Source of the DNA: Straminergon stramineum
Taxonomy: Eukaryota > Streptophyta > Bryopsida > Hypnales > Calliergonaceae
Length of the DNA: 64,000 bases
Assembly (NCBI GenBank): GCA_963920665.1
Contig: OY987266.1
Span: 7,011,001-7,075,000, forward strand
Direction: 5' to 3'
Position numbers and translations under genes: made by a program. Shown here piece after piece: positions 48,423-62,070 of the stretch (position 1 is the stretch's first letter; the number at the start of each line of letters is the position of its first letter). The notes under the pieces were generated by a model, which made no database searches, was not told the origin of the DNA, and worked only from the letters and a program-made list of their open reading frames with translations.

Positions 48423-49441
48423 TTTTTGGAAAGCCAAATTCAAGGTGCATCTTTCCTCCAAATTTTAGATCAATTTGTATCACCATTCTCTTGGTATTGC
48501 TCGTTGAAGTTGGCTATCCAAAACTCAACTCAAATTTTTTCCATCTTCTCAAGCCTTTTCCCATCCAACTTCAAAACCCTTCATTTTTCACTCACTTTCT
48601 TTCATAAAACAGTGAAACCTACTCGACAAATTGTTCCTAATCTTCCCCTTCCCCATTCTTTTTCAATTCATGCTCCAAATGCCCACAAATCACAACATTT
48701 CCCTCAAAACACCCCCTCTAAAGATTCACCAAATTTTTTGACAGAGAGGGCTTCAAACCCCAATTTTGCCTATAACCCGACTTTCTAACGGATTAATTTT
48801 CATAACTTCTTTCATCCCCCTCTAATTTGGTGTTAATTTGCTACATTAGTGTAAAACGCACCAAATTAGTGCACATCACACTAAATTACTGTAATTGTGC
48901 TAATTTCATGTAAGTTGCATTAATTTTGTATAAATTGCGCTAGTTTGCTTTAATACCCCCCTAAGGTATTTTTTTTTTTTTTTGCCTAATTTCGTAGTTC
49001 TACCAATATTCTAGTACTAGTTTTAAGTTTATTAACTTCTTTTGTGTTTTTCATATTTATTATTTATTGTGGTTTTTAATTTACTTTTACTTTCATTTCC
49101 TACTTCTAGTCTTTTGTTTTCATTTTGATTTTTGATTTTTGGTTTTCATTTTGTCATCATTTTATTGTTAGTTTAATTTGGTTACTCTACCAAATCTTGT
49201 TTAACATCTTTTTAGTTTTAGATCCATGTTTTTACCCTAGAACTTCTTCTAATTTTTTCCTAATAATATTTTCCAACATCTCGCCCTAACCTCTTGAAGT
49301 TTCCATTGCTATTTAGCGGAAAACTCCCTAATTGATGGTTATGGCTTAATCCAGAGTACTAATACTTCTAAATTTGTAAATTCACGCCTCATGTTTGTAT
49401 TTTTGGAATTTTGAATAGTGAACCAATATGGTCATTCATAG
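48423..49441 (-). repeat. diverged FB1-family arm (outer part)
   Basis: Matches 15940-17115 with many substitutions, in the same orientation as the FB1 right arm: TTTTTGGAAAGCCAA, GTGAAACCTACTCGACAAATT, CTTTCTAACGGATTAATTTTC, GTTACTCTACCAAATCTTG, and the end AATAGTGAACCAATATGG. The open frame at 48426-48788 matches the one in the FB1 arm (16143-16514). That shared frame looks like inherited repeat sequence, not a gene. No opposite arm is present. Confidence 0.75.
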
Positions 49442-50440
49442 TAGTCAACCACCTTTGATTCTACAACAAATTCATTCATTTGATAAGATCGGAAAGGATT
49501 TGAATGATTTCATTTCATATTAAAGAAAAATGGAGGATGATGACTTGTCTAGAGAATTCATGTGGAAGAATGATCTAATAAAGAGATAATAATTAATAAT
49601 TAAAGAAATTATTGGAAAGGCATGAGAATTGCTCTAGATTATCCTCTTGCGGAGTGTAAAAGGGTTTGAGGTCGTCTTCAATGATTGAGAATAAGGAAGA
49701 AGACCAAAGGTAGGACAATGGCACATTGCTTGAAGAATTCACATCCTTCATTGGATATAGGTGAAACTGCGAATGTCCTTCATTCTATATTGGTCATGAT
49801 GAAAACACGAGTTATTTTGTTGTGGTGCATCCCATTGATAATGACCCAAAGTCGTTCAAGCTTGCTAGAATGCTTACAAATTTGAATCCAAGACATGTTT
49901 ATTTCATCCAAATCAAATATTTGACATTTGTTTTAGTCAACACATTAATATAAATATGTACGTTGGATCGGATATAAAATAAGGGAATGTGTGGCATTAG
50001 GATTGAATAATTTCCTAAAATTGATCAAATATAGCAAGGAAAGGTGGTCAAATTTTGAAGATCAATGGCAAAGAAGGGTAGTCCAATTTTTTTTGAAAAA
50101 AAATAATAGCCTAGTGTAATCTAGAATTTCGCCTTCCTCAACAAAACCCAAGATTATAGTATAGGAGTTTAAAACCCAAGGAATGATCAAATAGTCTAAC
50201 GCATTGTGACTACAGTCACTTTTATAATAGAAATGTCTTATAAATTAGATTCTAATGGAAAATAGTATAAAAATAACCCATTGGTTTCAAGGAAAGGTTA
50301 TCATTCTTTATCCAGTCACTAATTTCTGTTTGACACATATGAATGCAACAAAACAAGTATGTGGTCCCCGTCTTATCCTAGTATGGGGATAAATAAGTAA
50401 TATGCTTAAAGTGAGGGAAACACAACATATAGCTTTAAGG
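49442..50440. other. noncoding stretch
   Basis: No gene or element recognised; short frames only. Confidence 0.4.
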
Positions 50441-50449
50441 ACCATAGTA

Positions 50450-51430
50450 TCCATTTCCTGTTGCATTCACTTAAAGCATAGGCTCACATAATTTGCTTAA
50501 GCATCACTCATCACTCAACAAGCCACAATTAGTATTCCAACTTCACTCATACCATCACAATCTCAATATTGCTTATAGCATTCTCTGTTCTAATTTTGCT
50601 TTAAGCAACTACACAATATACTCTTTCAATAGTCAACTTTACAATTCCATTTCAATCTACATAGTCATTTGCTTTTATCCTCTCTATATTGAATTGCTTC
50701 GAGCCACTCTCTCTTGACAATCCAACTGTAATATTTCATCAATTCACTATGGAACTACACAATTGCTTTAAGCTCACAAACACAAGGCTATCAATTATTA
50801 AGACTCTTTCACATATTCAATATTAATCTAAATTCAAACACAAAAATATTACTATAGCTTCAAGCTCTTAATTCAAAATTCACTTATTCAATCCCTGGGA
50901 TTTTTATATTCAATTACAACAATTATGCACTCAATACATAATTCTTTCTTCCAAGTACAATACGCTTTAAGCTATTTAAATATTCTCCAACAATACAGCT
51001 TCTAAGCTTTTTTACAATACACACACAGGACATTACGTGAATTATATACACTACTCACAAATCTACTTTAAGCATTATCATCACTCCCAGTTCTCAAAGC
51101 TTTCATAAACTTATTCAATCATTCAACATAAATTCTCATTGGCTTTCACTTAAAGCTTCAATCCTTACACTCAACCAATTGTTACAAGCTTATACAAACA
51201 AATATAATGATTTAATCAAATACTCACAAATGAACAATTGCTTTAAGCACCACAAATAATAATTCCTCTCACAAGAAAATTCAACACACACACAACAATG
51301 CCCAATCCCTGAGACTTTAAACTCAATCTAAAACACAATAAATAGATGCCCTAACATTGGGACTTACACACAATTAAAACCTATATATGCTTAAAGCTTC
51401 TTATTATAAAGAGTATCAACAAAAACACAA
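50450..51430 (+). repeat. region of dispersed GCTTTAAGC words, degenerate tandem repeat
   Basis: The word GCTTTAAGC or close forms (GCTTAAGC, CTTAAAGC) recurs about ten times at irregular spacing of roughly 50-150 bp, separated by CACAA/CAATT-rich text. Two CAATCCCTG segments at 50889 and 51303 suggest a larger unit of about 415 bp. The motif is palindromic. I see no gene. Confidence 0.5.
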
Positions 51431-52959
51431 AAGTGTTTCAAAACTACACACAACTTGAAAACCAAGAGGGAAAGAAGAGAGAGAGAGAAAATCACTTATC
51501 AACATAGCTTCAGCAATTATCCAGATCTTTTCCAATCTAATAGTTAAAAGTCATTCATTGTTCACTTGAAATCCCATAGCAATTCCTCAAATCACTTGAC
51601 AATTCATCACCTATCACCATGCATTCCTAAAACCAAAGGTAAAATGATCTCCATTCACACTTCAAAACAAAAACAAAAGAGTTGATTTAATAGTTTTATA
51701 TCTAAACCTAGGTTTCTTTTGTAGGGTTTTGGAACGTGGAAGGCAAGGGCTGACTACATCTTTTTGCTACATTGTCACTCTAGATGGTTATTCTATATTT
51801 GCAATGACAGGATATATTGAAATTGACTCCCTCATAAGTCATAATAGGCTTAACCTTGACATTGACAAGACCATTGATTCACTTATTGAATATTTTTTCC
51901 ACTTGTGATTCTTTCTAATGTTACCTAGTCTTTTTTTGTAATGTAGAAGCATTGAGAAGGAAGCAAAAATATTAGAACCTTTCTTTTTTTATTTGCTTGA
52001 ATGGAATGACCTTCAAGGAAGGTACTTACAGTGTTTTTTTGATCCCACATATATGCAAAGGGGTATTCAAATGCGGCCTAATATTTTTACTAAAGCAATT
52101 TTAAGCCCCCCTAATCATACATAATTTTCAAAAATGACGAAAGGTACATTTTCACCTAGCTCTATCTAGGAGCAATGGTAAAATATAACAATTGTACCTA
52201 TTATTTTGAGAAGAGGAGATTTTTGAAGTTATAGGTCTTGTGATTTTCAGGAAGTATATAATGCTGTGATGTTCACATTTGTGGGTCTATGTAATTTCCA
52301 AATTTTAAAAAAAAGTGCCAGTGAAGCAAATGATATGATGGTCAAGAGAATGGTTCACACCAAGAACCAATTTTCTATAACACTCACCAAGTTCATCACG
52401 CCTCCTACATTGCACTTCTTGTAGGATGTTCTTTCTCATGATTTCTCCAAACTTATTGTTTGTAGTTCGTCAAGGTTTTGTTGTTTTTGAATGAGAGCTA
52501 TTTGATCACTAGAAGCTACAACATCATTTACTCGCATCGCAAATTGTGGCTTAAACTGTTCAAATTGCAGTGCTAGCCATCAAGACAAAGAAAACGAGTA
52601 TTTATTGAGTCACTGGTGCTTTCCTTCCAAGTTGTTTCATCACATTTAGAACATTGATAGTAGAGTTTGGTGCATCATAGCCATAACTTAGGTATGATTT
52701 GTGCTCTTGAAGATCCAGGGGATCTTGAAATTTGTGGTTTCATGGCCTCTTTTGAGCAACAATATTGCCTCCATTTTGAAGTGATGAATGTTATGATTGA
52801 ATTGAATTGTAATATGTATTTCGTTTTCATTATCAGATTTGCTCTTTGTTGTTTTAAGTATGGAGTCTCTTCCATTGCTATTAGGTGGAAGGCATTGCGT
52901 CAACTCTTTGCGGTTTACATATTGTTCAAGAGCTTGTGAAGGTGAATTAGGGTTCACAT
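51431..52959. other. noncoding stretch
   Basis: The short open frames at 52667-52990 lie on both strands and overlap, and none has a family motif. A GAGAGAGAGAGA run lies at 51475-51488. Confidence 0.4.
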
Positions 52960-53123
52960 CACTAGAAGAAATCCATGTTTGCCTCAACAAAATCTATAGG
53001 ACATGTTTGTTGAGGCAAACGTATAATCTTCGTTTTTATGCATTTTTCATCATAGATTTTGCGTTTGCCTCAACAAACATGTTGTGTAGATTTTGTTGAG
53101 GCAAACACAGATTTCTTCTAGTG
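52960..53123. mobile_element. CACTA-type MITE with nested hairpins
   Basis: The 164-bp element begins CACTAGAAGAAATC and ends GATTTCTTCTAGTG, a 14-bp perfect terminal inverted repeat. It is flanked by CAT on both sides (52957-52959 and 53124-53126), the 3-bp target duplication typical of CACTA elements. Inside, GTTTGCCTCAACAAA occurs four times in alternating orientation, so each half forms its own hairpin and the whole forms a larger one. No coding capacity. Confidence 0.88.
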
Positions 53124-53126
53124 CAT

Positions 53127-55983
53127 GAAGCTTTTAAGCATCAAAGTGTATTTGGGTTGTGTGTAGGTGTATGGTACAATTGGAAATGAAAAGGCAAAAG
53201 AAATGAAGCCAACATTTGGAAAGTAACACCCTAAGAAATTGAATCAATAGTCTTTTATGAAATTTCTTGTGAAAAGATCTTCATTCAAGCATCAAAGTGC
53301 GTAATTGTATTCTGTAGGTCTAATGTTCAATTCAAAATGAAAAAAGGAGAGGAAATGCAAACAATGTCAACAAGATATAGTAATAAACAAAGTTATGTAC
53401 TTTTGAACTAGAAGACTTACTTGTGTGTTATATTAAGGATATATTAGGGTTCCATCCAATATTCAAACTGAATATTCAATGTTCAAAAAGCATGAACAAA
53501 AACAATCTTTCAAAAATACACTAAATTGAAACAAGGGCATTGAAAGTAAGGACAACTTTCATGTACATTAGAAAAATGCAGACATTAATGCAAAGCGTTA
53601 AAATGCTACTTTCAGTGAGGTACCAGACTTCCAATGAGGTATACAAATTTGCTAGTGAAAAGACATCAAAGTTGGAATGTCATTGAATGCTGGTGTAAAG
53701 ATTAGCAAGTCCAAATTACTAGAACTTCAAGGTGTGAATATTTAGGCGGCAAAGTAATTCTAACATGACACTTCTTTGTGACTAATGTTTTATGATGAAC
53801 GTTGTGAAAAGCTTGATTACCCAAATCAAAATTAAGTGCAAAGGAAGTACTAGAAGAGTTCCCAAGGGCATAGCCATTTTAAATTGAGAACATGAAAGCA
53901 ATGAGACCTCCATTTATTCCGAGGTACTGCCTCTTGCCTCCTCAACGTGTGGCCAGTAGTTCATTGTTCAAGAAAGCTAAACAAATAATTTCATCAACAA
54001 TTGAGAAATTGCTCTTTTGTAATGGAACTTCGCAACGGAGATTACAAAACAACACAACTAAACTCACAAGATTTTTTGAAATCTTTGTTTTGGTGAGAAG
54101 GTGTTCCTAAGAAAAACCTAGTATTGAAGTTGAAGTTGCCTCTTTATAGTCATAAACTTTCTAATTTTCTATCTAACAACGTACTTACGACTTCACCAAC
54201 AAGGACTCCACGTAGGTTCAAGGGATAAATTCGGACATTGGTGTGAGCATGTGTGACTCTAGATACAAAAACCACTTCTCTTTCTTTAGTCATAATGCAA
54301 AGTGAAAATGGGCCTTAATTTATAGGATTTTTAGGTTGGTTAAAGCTAAAAAAAATTGCATTAACATTACCTTTAAATACTTTCAAATTTTGTTTTTGTT
54401 TTAGAATTCAAACTTCAACTCATTCAATTGCAAGTGCAATGGGAACATTCAAATGCAAATAAGGAATTAAATATTAATTCACCACTTTCCATCAAAAATA
54501 CAATACACATTTCTATACCAAATTAAACACATTCTAACCAAACATAAACATACTAACATGCTTCAAAACAACCCTATAACTTTAAAATACTTTGCTCCAA
54601 AATCCCCATTCAACACTCAAAAGTATTAATATACACCTAATAGAACAAATGAAATCTATAATATATATACCATCCCAAACTTCCTAAACTTCTTGTCTCC
54701 TTATTCTACCTACTTTATAAGTATAAAACTACCACCCCAACAAGCAAACTCTACTCTCTTCACTTCCCCCTAGACCACCAAATTTGTAAGAAGAAATAAA
54801 CTTTCGAGACATACCTACCTCACAAATCCAATCCAAACCCAAACCAATGTATTAGTATCCAAAAACTTATCCCTAAATGACTCCTAAATTCAAAGTAAAT
54901 TCCTTCAACCATAGCACATATTCTAAACCTCAAGACCACCCCAAACTCTAGACATGATACAATACACTATATGAAGAAATTGAAAGACCGTAGAATACAT
55001 AACTAGAGTGAGGTAGGAACCCACCCTGGCCAAAATCCTAGCCGTACATACAACAAGATTCCACTTGTTCAAAAACTTCAAACAACACAAAGCATAATGT
55101 GGAGGGCACTATTCCATTTAGAACTAGAAATATACTTTTAACTCCTAAATGCCCAAGCCTTTCCAAGTGTGTTTTGACTACAAAAAAAGAGCTTGGGCTT
55201 ATACCTATCCCCAATGAAGCAAATTGTGGTTTTTTTCAAAATCTAACTATATGAATGTTTAAAGAACTTACTTACTAGTATACACACAAATTTTGAGTGC
55301 GAAATTGCATAGAAGTTGTAAGATGATAAAAAGAGAAATGTACATTTTCTATTTTTAGTATACTGCCCTTTACTACAATGTCTCAAAAATTTGCATATAA
55401 GGTTTTTTGGGTATTGGAGGTGACATGACCAACTAAAAATTGTGTTAGCATAGTAAAATGCACTTCCAAAAACCTTAAGCTCAAATGAAGAGCTATCAAA
55501 CTCATTACACAATCCACCTTGCAATTGTTAAAATGCAATTTTCTTTCATAAGTAGAAATGGCAAATAACTACAAATCAACATTTGCATTTTCAATGATGA
55601 CAATCATGAAAACACTTTACTGTTTCTATTGGGACCATTTTCAAAGCAAATGGATAAGTACAAATTTTTAGATCTCAAATCAAGTGAAATTGGCAAGTCT
55701 TGCTCAAAGCCAAGAAATCTAGTAAAATTGGCAAGCTTTACTTTTTTATTAAGGTATATATTGGCCTTTGAGGAACTCTCAAAAATCAGGTATTTAACCT
55801 TTTCACTAAAAAATAAAAATTTTCATTAATTAAACTTTGAAAGTGCTCATAAAAAATTTTAAAACCTTCAAAGAAATTTAACTAACCATTCCAAAATGAG
55901 CTTAAAATTTTAGATTGACCATATATGGTTGGTTGGGCAATTAGGGGTTAAACATTCTCATCCTTATATATCTAAATCCTAAG
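53127..55983. other. AT-rich noncoding stretch
   Basis: Nothing recognised on either strand. The open frames at 53892-54110 and 55243-55524 lack motifs and look like chance. Confidence 0.45.
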
Positions 55984-55988
55984 ATCTA

Positions 55989-57657
55989 TGTCACGCCCTT
56001 ATCTCCTTGGGGTGCCCAAAGTGCCTTAGTGAACAAGGAGGGACCTTGGGGGTGACTTCTCAAGCCTTGCAATAGTCTAGGAAGGGAGAAATGAGAGACT
56101 ACTGAGCAAACAAGGTGCAATAGCGCCTTGGATAAGAAGAGCATAGTAGCATGTTATACATGCTTGGAAAGCTCTTGAGAAGATGCTTCTAACTGTCCTA
56201 AGAACGCATCATTTGGACTATAGTAGAATCGCCCATGATTAACCAATTTAAGGAATCTGTGTGTGGTCCGGGGTTGTAGAAGACAATTTTAATTTACAAC
56301 CCTATGGACAGATAGAAATCATAGACATTGCCAAAGTTTCGTAATTTTTTTCCTTAAATTATATTTGTTATAAATTTTAGAAGTCAAATTTTGGCTTGCT
56401 CCCATTCCAATACATAGGTTCTTCCATCACTACTCATCTAAAGACTAATTGGGCTCTCAAAACGAAGTAGATGTGTCATTACAGTGATGGCTATAAGATG
56501 GAGGGAAACTGAAAATTTCATGGTTACTTGTCAGTCATCTCTCTGTTGAATTTTCATTACCTATGTATTGACTATGGGTTCTCGCTCGTAATGGGCGGTT
56601 CTACCATAGTAGGCTAGAAGTTATGGTTGTTCAAAGTTCGGGGTGTCCCGATGGCGTCAGGACACTCAAAGGCTAGGAGTGAGGGGTTCCTAAAGAATCC
56701 CTCAACAAAGTATGGCGTGTACCATATCATTGGAAAGCTATAAAGACAAAGAAGCTATAATGCCAAGAATTATGAGGTTCTAAGAGATGAGCCAAAAGTT
56801 ATGGCTAAGAGAAGGGCCGTGGTGAAGACATGACGTCGCTCCTAGTGATTCCGAATCTTTGGAGGGTCATAACTTTGTGAGAACTTGTCCAAATAGGACA
56901 AGTGAGTAGTCTATAGGCATCTACTTTTTGCGTAGATATCCAGAATGGGCTTGCATGTGGGATTTGGAGCCTGGAATGCAAAGTTACACCATTTGGAAGT
57001 TTGGGAGTTCAAACGGAGTTGGAACTTAGCAGTTTTGGTTGGAAATGGGTGGTCTTCCAAAACCCAAGGGGATTTCGGAAGTACCTTCGATCCACAAGGG
57101 GGGGGGGGGGCTGCTGAATGCCACAAAAAGTACTATAGGAGGGGTTGGTCTCACTCCTCACTCCCTCTTGGAGCATTGGTGAGTAGCGGTGACTCATGGT
57201 TGGTGATGCAACTTCACCACCAACTTCAAAGCTCCATGGGACACTTGTATGTGTGTCCCGAGGCATCGGTTGGTTGGAGTCTCACTCCTTGCTAGGCCTT
57301 TGGCAATGTGTTCCAAGTTGTGAGTCTTGATTAGTGTTGGTGTAAGAGTAGTAAATACACAACGGGCCTAATATGAAGTGGGATGACAACCAAGGGCGGT
57401 TAGGACCATGGTGAGAAGTACCATCATAAGTCCTAGCACAGTAAGATGAAATTTTTGCCCCAAGTTATCAAGTGACATGCTAGGTGTTACAAGTGGAATG
57501 TGTGCTAGTAATCCCGGGGACTGGAACTTAGCAATATAAGTTGGAAATGAGAACTAATGTTGTAAGTGCTTGACATGTGCAGTGTTAGTTAGTTCGGGCC
57601 TAAGTGATACTAGTATTGGAGCGTGGTAAGCCCTGAAAGTTGTATAGGGCCGTGACA
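55989..57657 (+). mobile_element. probable solo LTR, about 1.67 kb
   Basis: It starts TGTCACGCCC and ends GGGCCGTGACA. The outer seven bases (TGTCACG / CGTGACA) form the short inverted repeat expected of an LTR (TG...CA). Flanks are ATCTA (55984-55988) and ATCTT (57658-57662), a 4-of-5 match to a 5-bp target duplication. It is less AT-rich than its surroundings and has no long ORF. No second copy, primer-binding site or internal region is adjacent, hence solo. It contains a G run near 57100-57111. Both-strand frames at 56911-57295 are composition artefacts. Confidence 0.65.
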
Positions 57658-57662
57658 ATCTT

Positions 57663-59147
57663 ATTCAATTACAAAATATACTTGGCATATGTCACCTAAA
57701 ATCCTTACCCTAAATCCTTATTTATTTCTAAAAAGATTCTAAATAAGGGGATTTAATATTTATAAGCTTCATTTGTAAGATATATGATGGGTATCAATTT
57801 GGAACTACTACCAGTAGTCTATATAAGTGGTCCACTATTTATATGTTCTTGAATTAATGAACCCCTACCTTTGCACTTATGTGATTTTCCAAACTTTTGC
57901 ATAGTGTCTTCCCTATGGTATGATCAAGTATTATTTTTTTCACATACATATGTCTCCTCTATTTTATAAACCAAATTTATATGAAAGACTAGGCACTAGG
58001 ATGATGGTTGAATATAATGTTGAAGGAGAATGATTAAAAAAAATCCTAAATGATGGATTGGGTTTCACATGGAATTAGATTTAAAAAGGGTAAGTGACTA
58101 AGGTCTAAAAGATCATAATTCTTGAAGTCCAAAACTTATTGCCAAAACTACCAAATCCACTCTTTTATCAAAATATCATTGAAGGGATTTTTTATGTATT
58201 TTTATCTAATTGAAACCTTGGAATCTTGATGTTGACTTGATTATGAAGGTGATCCAAATTTCAGTCAGTAAATCTCCACCATCTACATAACCATAAGCTT
58301 CAAAGTTGACACTTATTATTTTTTGCTCCTTTCCTTGAGAAACAATGATCACTTAATCAATTAAAGGCATATATCTTGCCATAGAGAGGATATAATTTAT
58401 ATTCTAGGAATCAAACATAGTACTATATTCATGGTTCCCTACATCCCTTTGAAGTTAAGCCACTTCAAAAGATGACTATTTAAAGCCATCATATTGAGAC
58501 CATGGAGGCAAGACAAACATTATATTTCTTATATTAGTTGCAAAGTATGTCACAATTGCATTTGTTATGTACATTGTCATCTACACAATTCTTCATTTAA
58601 TCATTCTTCCTAAATCCTAATGACATTCAAAGATCTATAATTCATTGAAACCTTGCAATTTGATGAGATGAAAGCTTTTTGGTGTTTTAGCAATGCAAAA
58701 AGCTCCATTCTAGTTTGTTAATTCTTAAAGGTCTATGGAATATCATATATTCTATAGTACATTTGACTTTTAGAATTCTAATTATATATTAAATTATATA
58801 TGGCAAGACATACACTATTTACTAGAAGAAAAATGTGTTTGACACAACTGACTGAAATGCAACTAAGTATCCTATACAACTATTCTTTTACTGTAGCCCT
58901 CTCTATTTGCACCAAATTCTTACGTCATTGTTATACATCAATAGTACAATGTTTTAGTTGCAAAGTAGTTGTAGAATGAAGTGAATGCATTGTTTTAGTT
59001 GCAAAGTAGTCATAGAATGAAGTGTAGGATTATGAGATATGTAATAGAGTTCAAATTCAGAATGAATGTGAATTATTCTCCATCTAAAATTCATCATAGT
59101 TGTCAATGTGGACAAGTCTATGCTTTGTGGAATCCACTGTGTCAATC
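57663..59147. other. noncoding stretch
   Basis: AT-rich; no gene seen. A 25-bp near-direct repeat (GTTTTAGTTGCAAAGTAGT) occurs at 58951 and 58992. ACTAGAAGAAAAATGTGTTTG at 58821 resembles one end of the CACTA-type MITE, but no matching end was found. Confidence 0.4.
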
Positions 59148-59840
59148 TATAGTAGCAAAAAATGATTAGGAAATGACTAGAAAACGACTACAATTGTAAA
59201 TGGGGCTAGTGGTTTCCTAGTCAATTTCTAGTCGTTTTTTAGTCAATTCCTATTTGTATTAGAGTTGTTTTTTAGTTGTTTCTTAGTTGATTCTAAAGTC
59301 ATTTTTTAGTCATTTATTAGTCGTTTTTTAGTCGCTTCCAAAGTCATTTCTCAATTGTCTTATATCAATTGTACCATATTAATTGTCAAAAGTACTATTA
59401 GATTGGATATATAACACATGTAAGTTGTTGTTTTCTAATGTAATGAATTTTGTCAATAGAATTCAAAAATTTCTACAATTTATAGATTTCTACATTCCAT
59501 AGAAATCTAAAAATATTTAAAATCCAAAAAACTTTAAAACCTATGAAATTGTAAAATTTTTGAAACTAATGAAATCTATGAAATACCAATATTAGAATTT
59601 TTGAAATTTAAAAAAAGTGGGATCTGAAAAGTTAGATCTGAAATCTATAAATCTATGAATCTTTGAGGTTAAAATTTCAAAATCTACAAATCTACAAGTA
59701 CTAGACAAGTTGCACATGAGTCACAAATAAGTTGCAATGAAGTTATAGATAAAGTTCAATGAAGTCACATATGAATCGCAGACAAATCATTCATTAGTCG
59801 CAAATGAGTTGCCAACAAGTTGCACAACTCTTAAAATGAG
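59148..59840. repeat. TTTAGTCG-rich and AGTTGCAAATGA-rich short-word repeats
   Basis: 59200-59350 is built from TTTTTTAGTCG/TTTAGTCATT words. 59690-59830 is built from AAGTTGCA/GAGTCACA words. Both blocks are bracketed by TAGTAGCAAA (59152 and 59853). They may be the subterminal repeat regions of one DNA element, but no transposase or inverted ends were found. Confidence 0.4.
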
Positions 59841-61560
59841 TGATTGAGCTCATGTAGTAGCAAATTCCACATAAACAATCACATAAAAAAGTTCATCAAT
59901 GAAGTTCCAAATAGGATGCCATGACTTGCAACTACAATCCTACATACAACTTGTTCACTACAACTAGAGGCTCCAAATTAGCACTAGTCTCAAAATGTCC
60001 TATGCAACTCAAAACTAGTTGTTTTTTGCAATCACAAAAAAACTCATTTTCTTCTAATAATTGGATTGACAATTCAACAATGAGTATTTTTCATTTAGAT
60101 GTTACATCAACATTTAAACCTTTTTGTATTCAAATAGGACACCATGCACAAGGAATAGATGACCAATTTGTAGCTTTCGAGATGTATAGAAGGTGCAATA
60201 ATCATTCAAATTAGAGGTGCCATGCATCATCAAATCTTAATGTGAATTGTTGTCTTTGTTGTTTACCCCAATCTTTGCAGCTCTATGTTAGATATGAGAA
60301 AAAAGTGTTTTTTAAATTGGGCTCATCAAAGCTTCAAGAATTAACCTTGCAATGCTATTAAGGATGTTTCTTAATCCCTTGGATGACTTTAGGGAGGGCA
60401 AGAGGATGGAAAAAAACATTTTTTCATCCAATTTCTTTTGGAAGTTGCTTGAATGAATTTTCAGTGAGTAGTAGTACACAATCCCTCATTATGGTATTAT
60501 TGACTTTTTTGAAGAAGAAGATGCTTAATCCACATATTACCCTTGTAGTGTGTTTTGGACAATTCTTGCTATTACTCTTGATACAAATTTTAGCCATAAA
60601 AATGATGTTTTCTAAATTTATGTCCAACTAATGAAATAAATTATATCAAGTTTGGTTTCTACTCCAATTGAGATATTTTCAAAAATCTTAAAATTCAATA
60701 TTTTATTACAATATGAACTTTGGACCTATAACCATGGTTTGTTGATTTTCTAATTAGTTTAGCATGACAAGATGACTTAGGTTTACACTATGATGTTCTA
60801 TTCTATAATATACAAGTATGGTGAAAATTTCAGATTTTTTTGAGCATATTTTGTATTTAATATAAATATTCTTCACTTTATCCTTAAAACATGTCAAAAT
60901 TTCCGAAAGAAATCTGAAAACTTTGTGCTTGACAGCAAACATGTAATTTCATCTCTAAAAAAGAAAATGCAAAAAGATTCATTCCTAGAGAATTGCAAAA
61001 TGGAAACAAATAAGCTTAGAGTGAAGGATTCTGAAGTGAAAATATGTGATTATGGGCCCATTTCTTCTAGGATTAACCTTTAAAGGACAAAGCCCCCACG
61101 ACCAAGGTAGTCAACAAAACTACTCCAATTACTGAACCAATAGGTGCATTCTATTTTTCTACAGTCAACAGTGAAATCATCCATCGGACACAAAACGTCC
61201 GCTTCAACATTTAACCCTCGAATGTCGGGTTGGTGACTGTGGAAATTAGCCATTTTGAAACCGTGTGACATCATCCACTTTAGAAAAAACAGAAATACTC
61301 ATTGGGAGTCAAACTACTATAGAAGATCTTCCCTTTCTACCTTTAATTCAAGGAATGAATAGTTGCAATTATGTCCTACACAGGAGAATTCCTTGTCATT
61401 CATCAGACAATAATCATCTGCTGCATCGTTCAAGGGTTAAGGGTTAAGTTCAAAGTCTCATGATCTTCTGTGACATTTTCATTAGCACAATTTTTCATCC
61501 AAATGTTTTCACTAAAGCTGATGACATCCACACTCCCTTCTGCACATCAGGAAATTGACA
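59841..61560. other. noncoding stretch
   Basis: Several 60-97 codon frames (for example 59921-60214 plus, 61080-61274 minus) have ordinary amino acid mixes but no recognisable family. Confidence 0.4.
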
Positions 61561-61569
61561 CTCACTTTT

Positions 61570-62070
61570 TTGATACTTTTGAAGTACTGCAAAAGTATGG
61601 GCTGAAGAGTGTTAACGATAGAGTACCCAAGTTTTCATTTTGCAGTACTACGTTTGTGCAGTACTAAATGAATATTTATGTTGTATTGCATTGCAATACA
61701 ACAATACAACACTTAAGTAGTACATCATTCATCTAAAAAAAATACTATTATGATACTAAAATGTAATACTATTGTCTACAAACAACATAACTCTAAATAT
61801 ACAAACAAGCTATATGCATATTGTATTGTAACAGAATTTTAATGATACAATTGTGACATATAAAAATACTAAAATTATTATAATAATGTATTATTACATA
61901 ATTGTACATTTATAATACAAGTAATATATTTTAATTTATAGATTTGCAATACTCCATGAAATATCATATTTGTATTGTACAAATATTGTATTTGTATTAT
62001 TTTTGACACAAAAGCAATGTAAAAACAATTGTATAACAATACTAATGCAATACTGCTCTAATTCAAGTTC
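61570..62070. repeat. AT-rich ACAATACT/GTACTGCA short-word repeats
   Basis: Words such as GCAGTACT, ATTGTATTG and ACAATACAA recur densely on both strands and can pair with each other, giving many small hairpins. No gene. Confidence 0.5.

Noticed and set aside
56911..57295. Frames of 71-116 codons on both strands
   Set aside because: Lie inside the probable solo LTR and overlap each other; no family motif.
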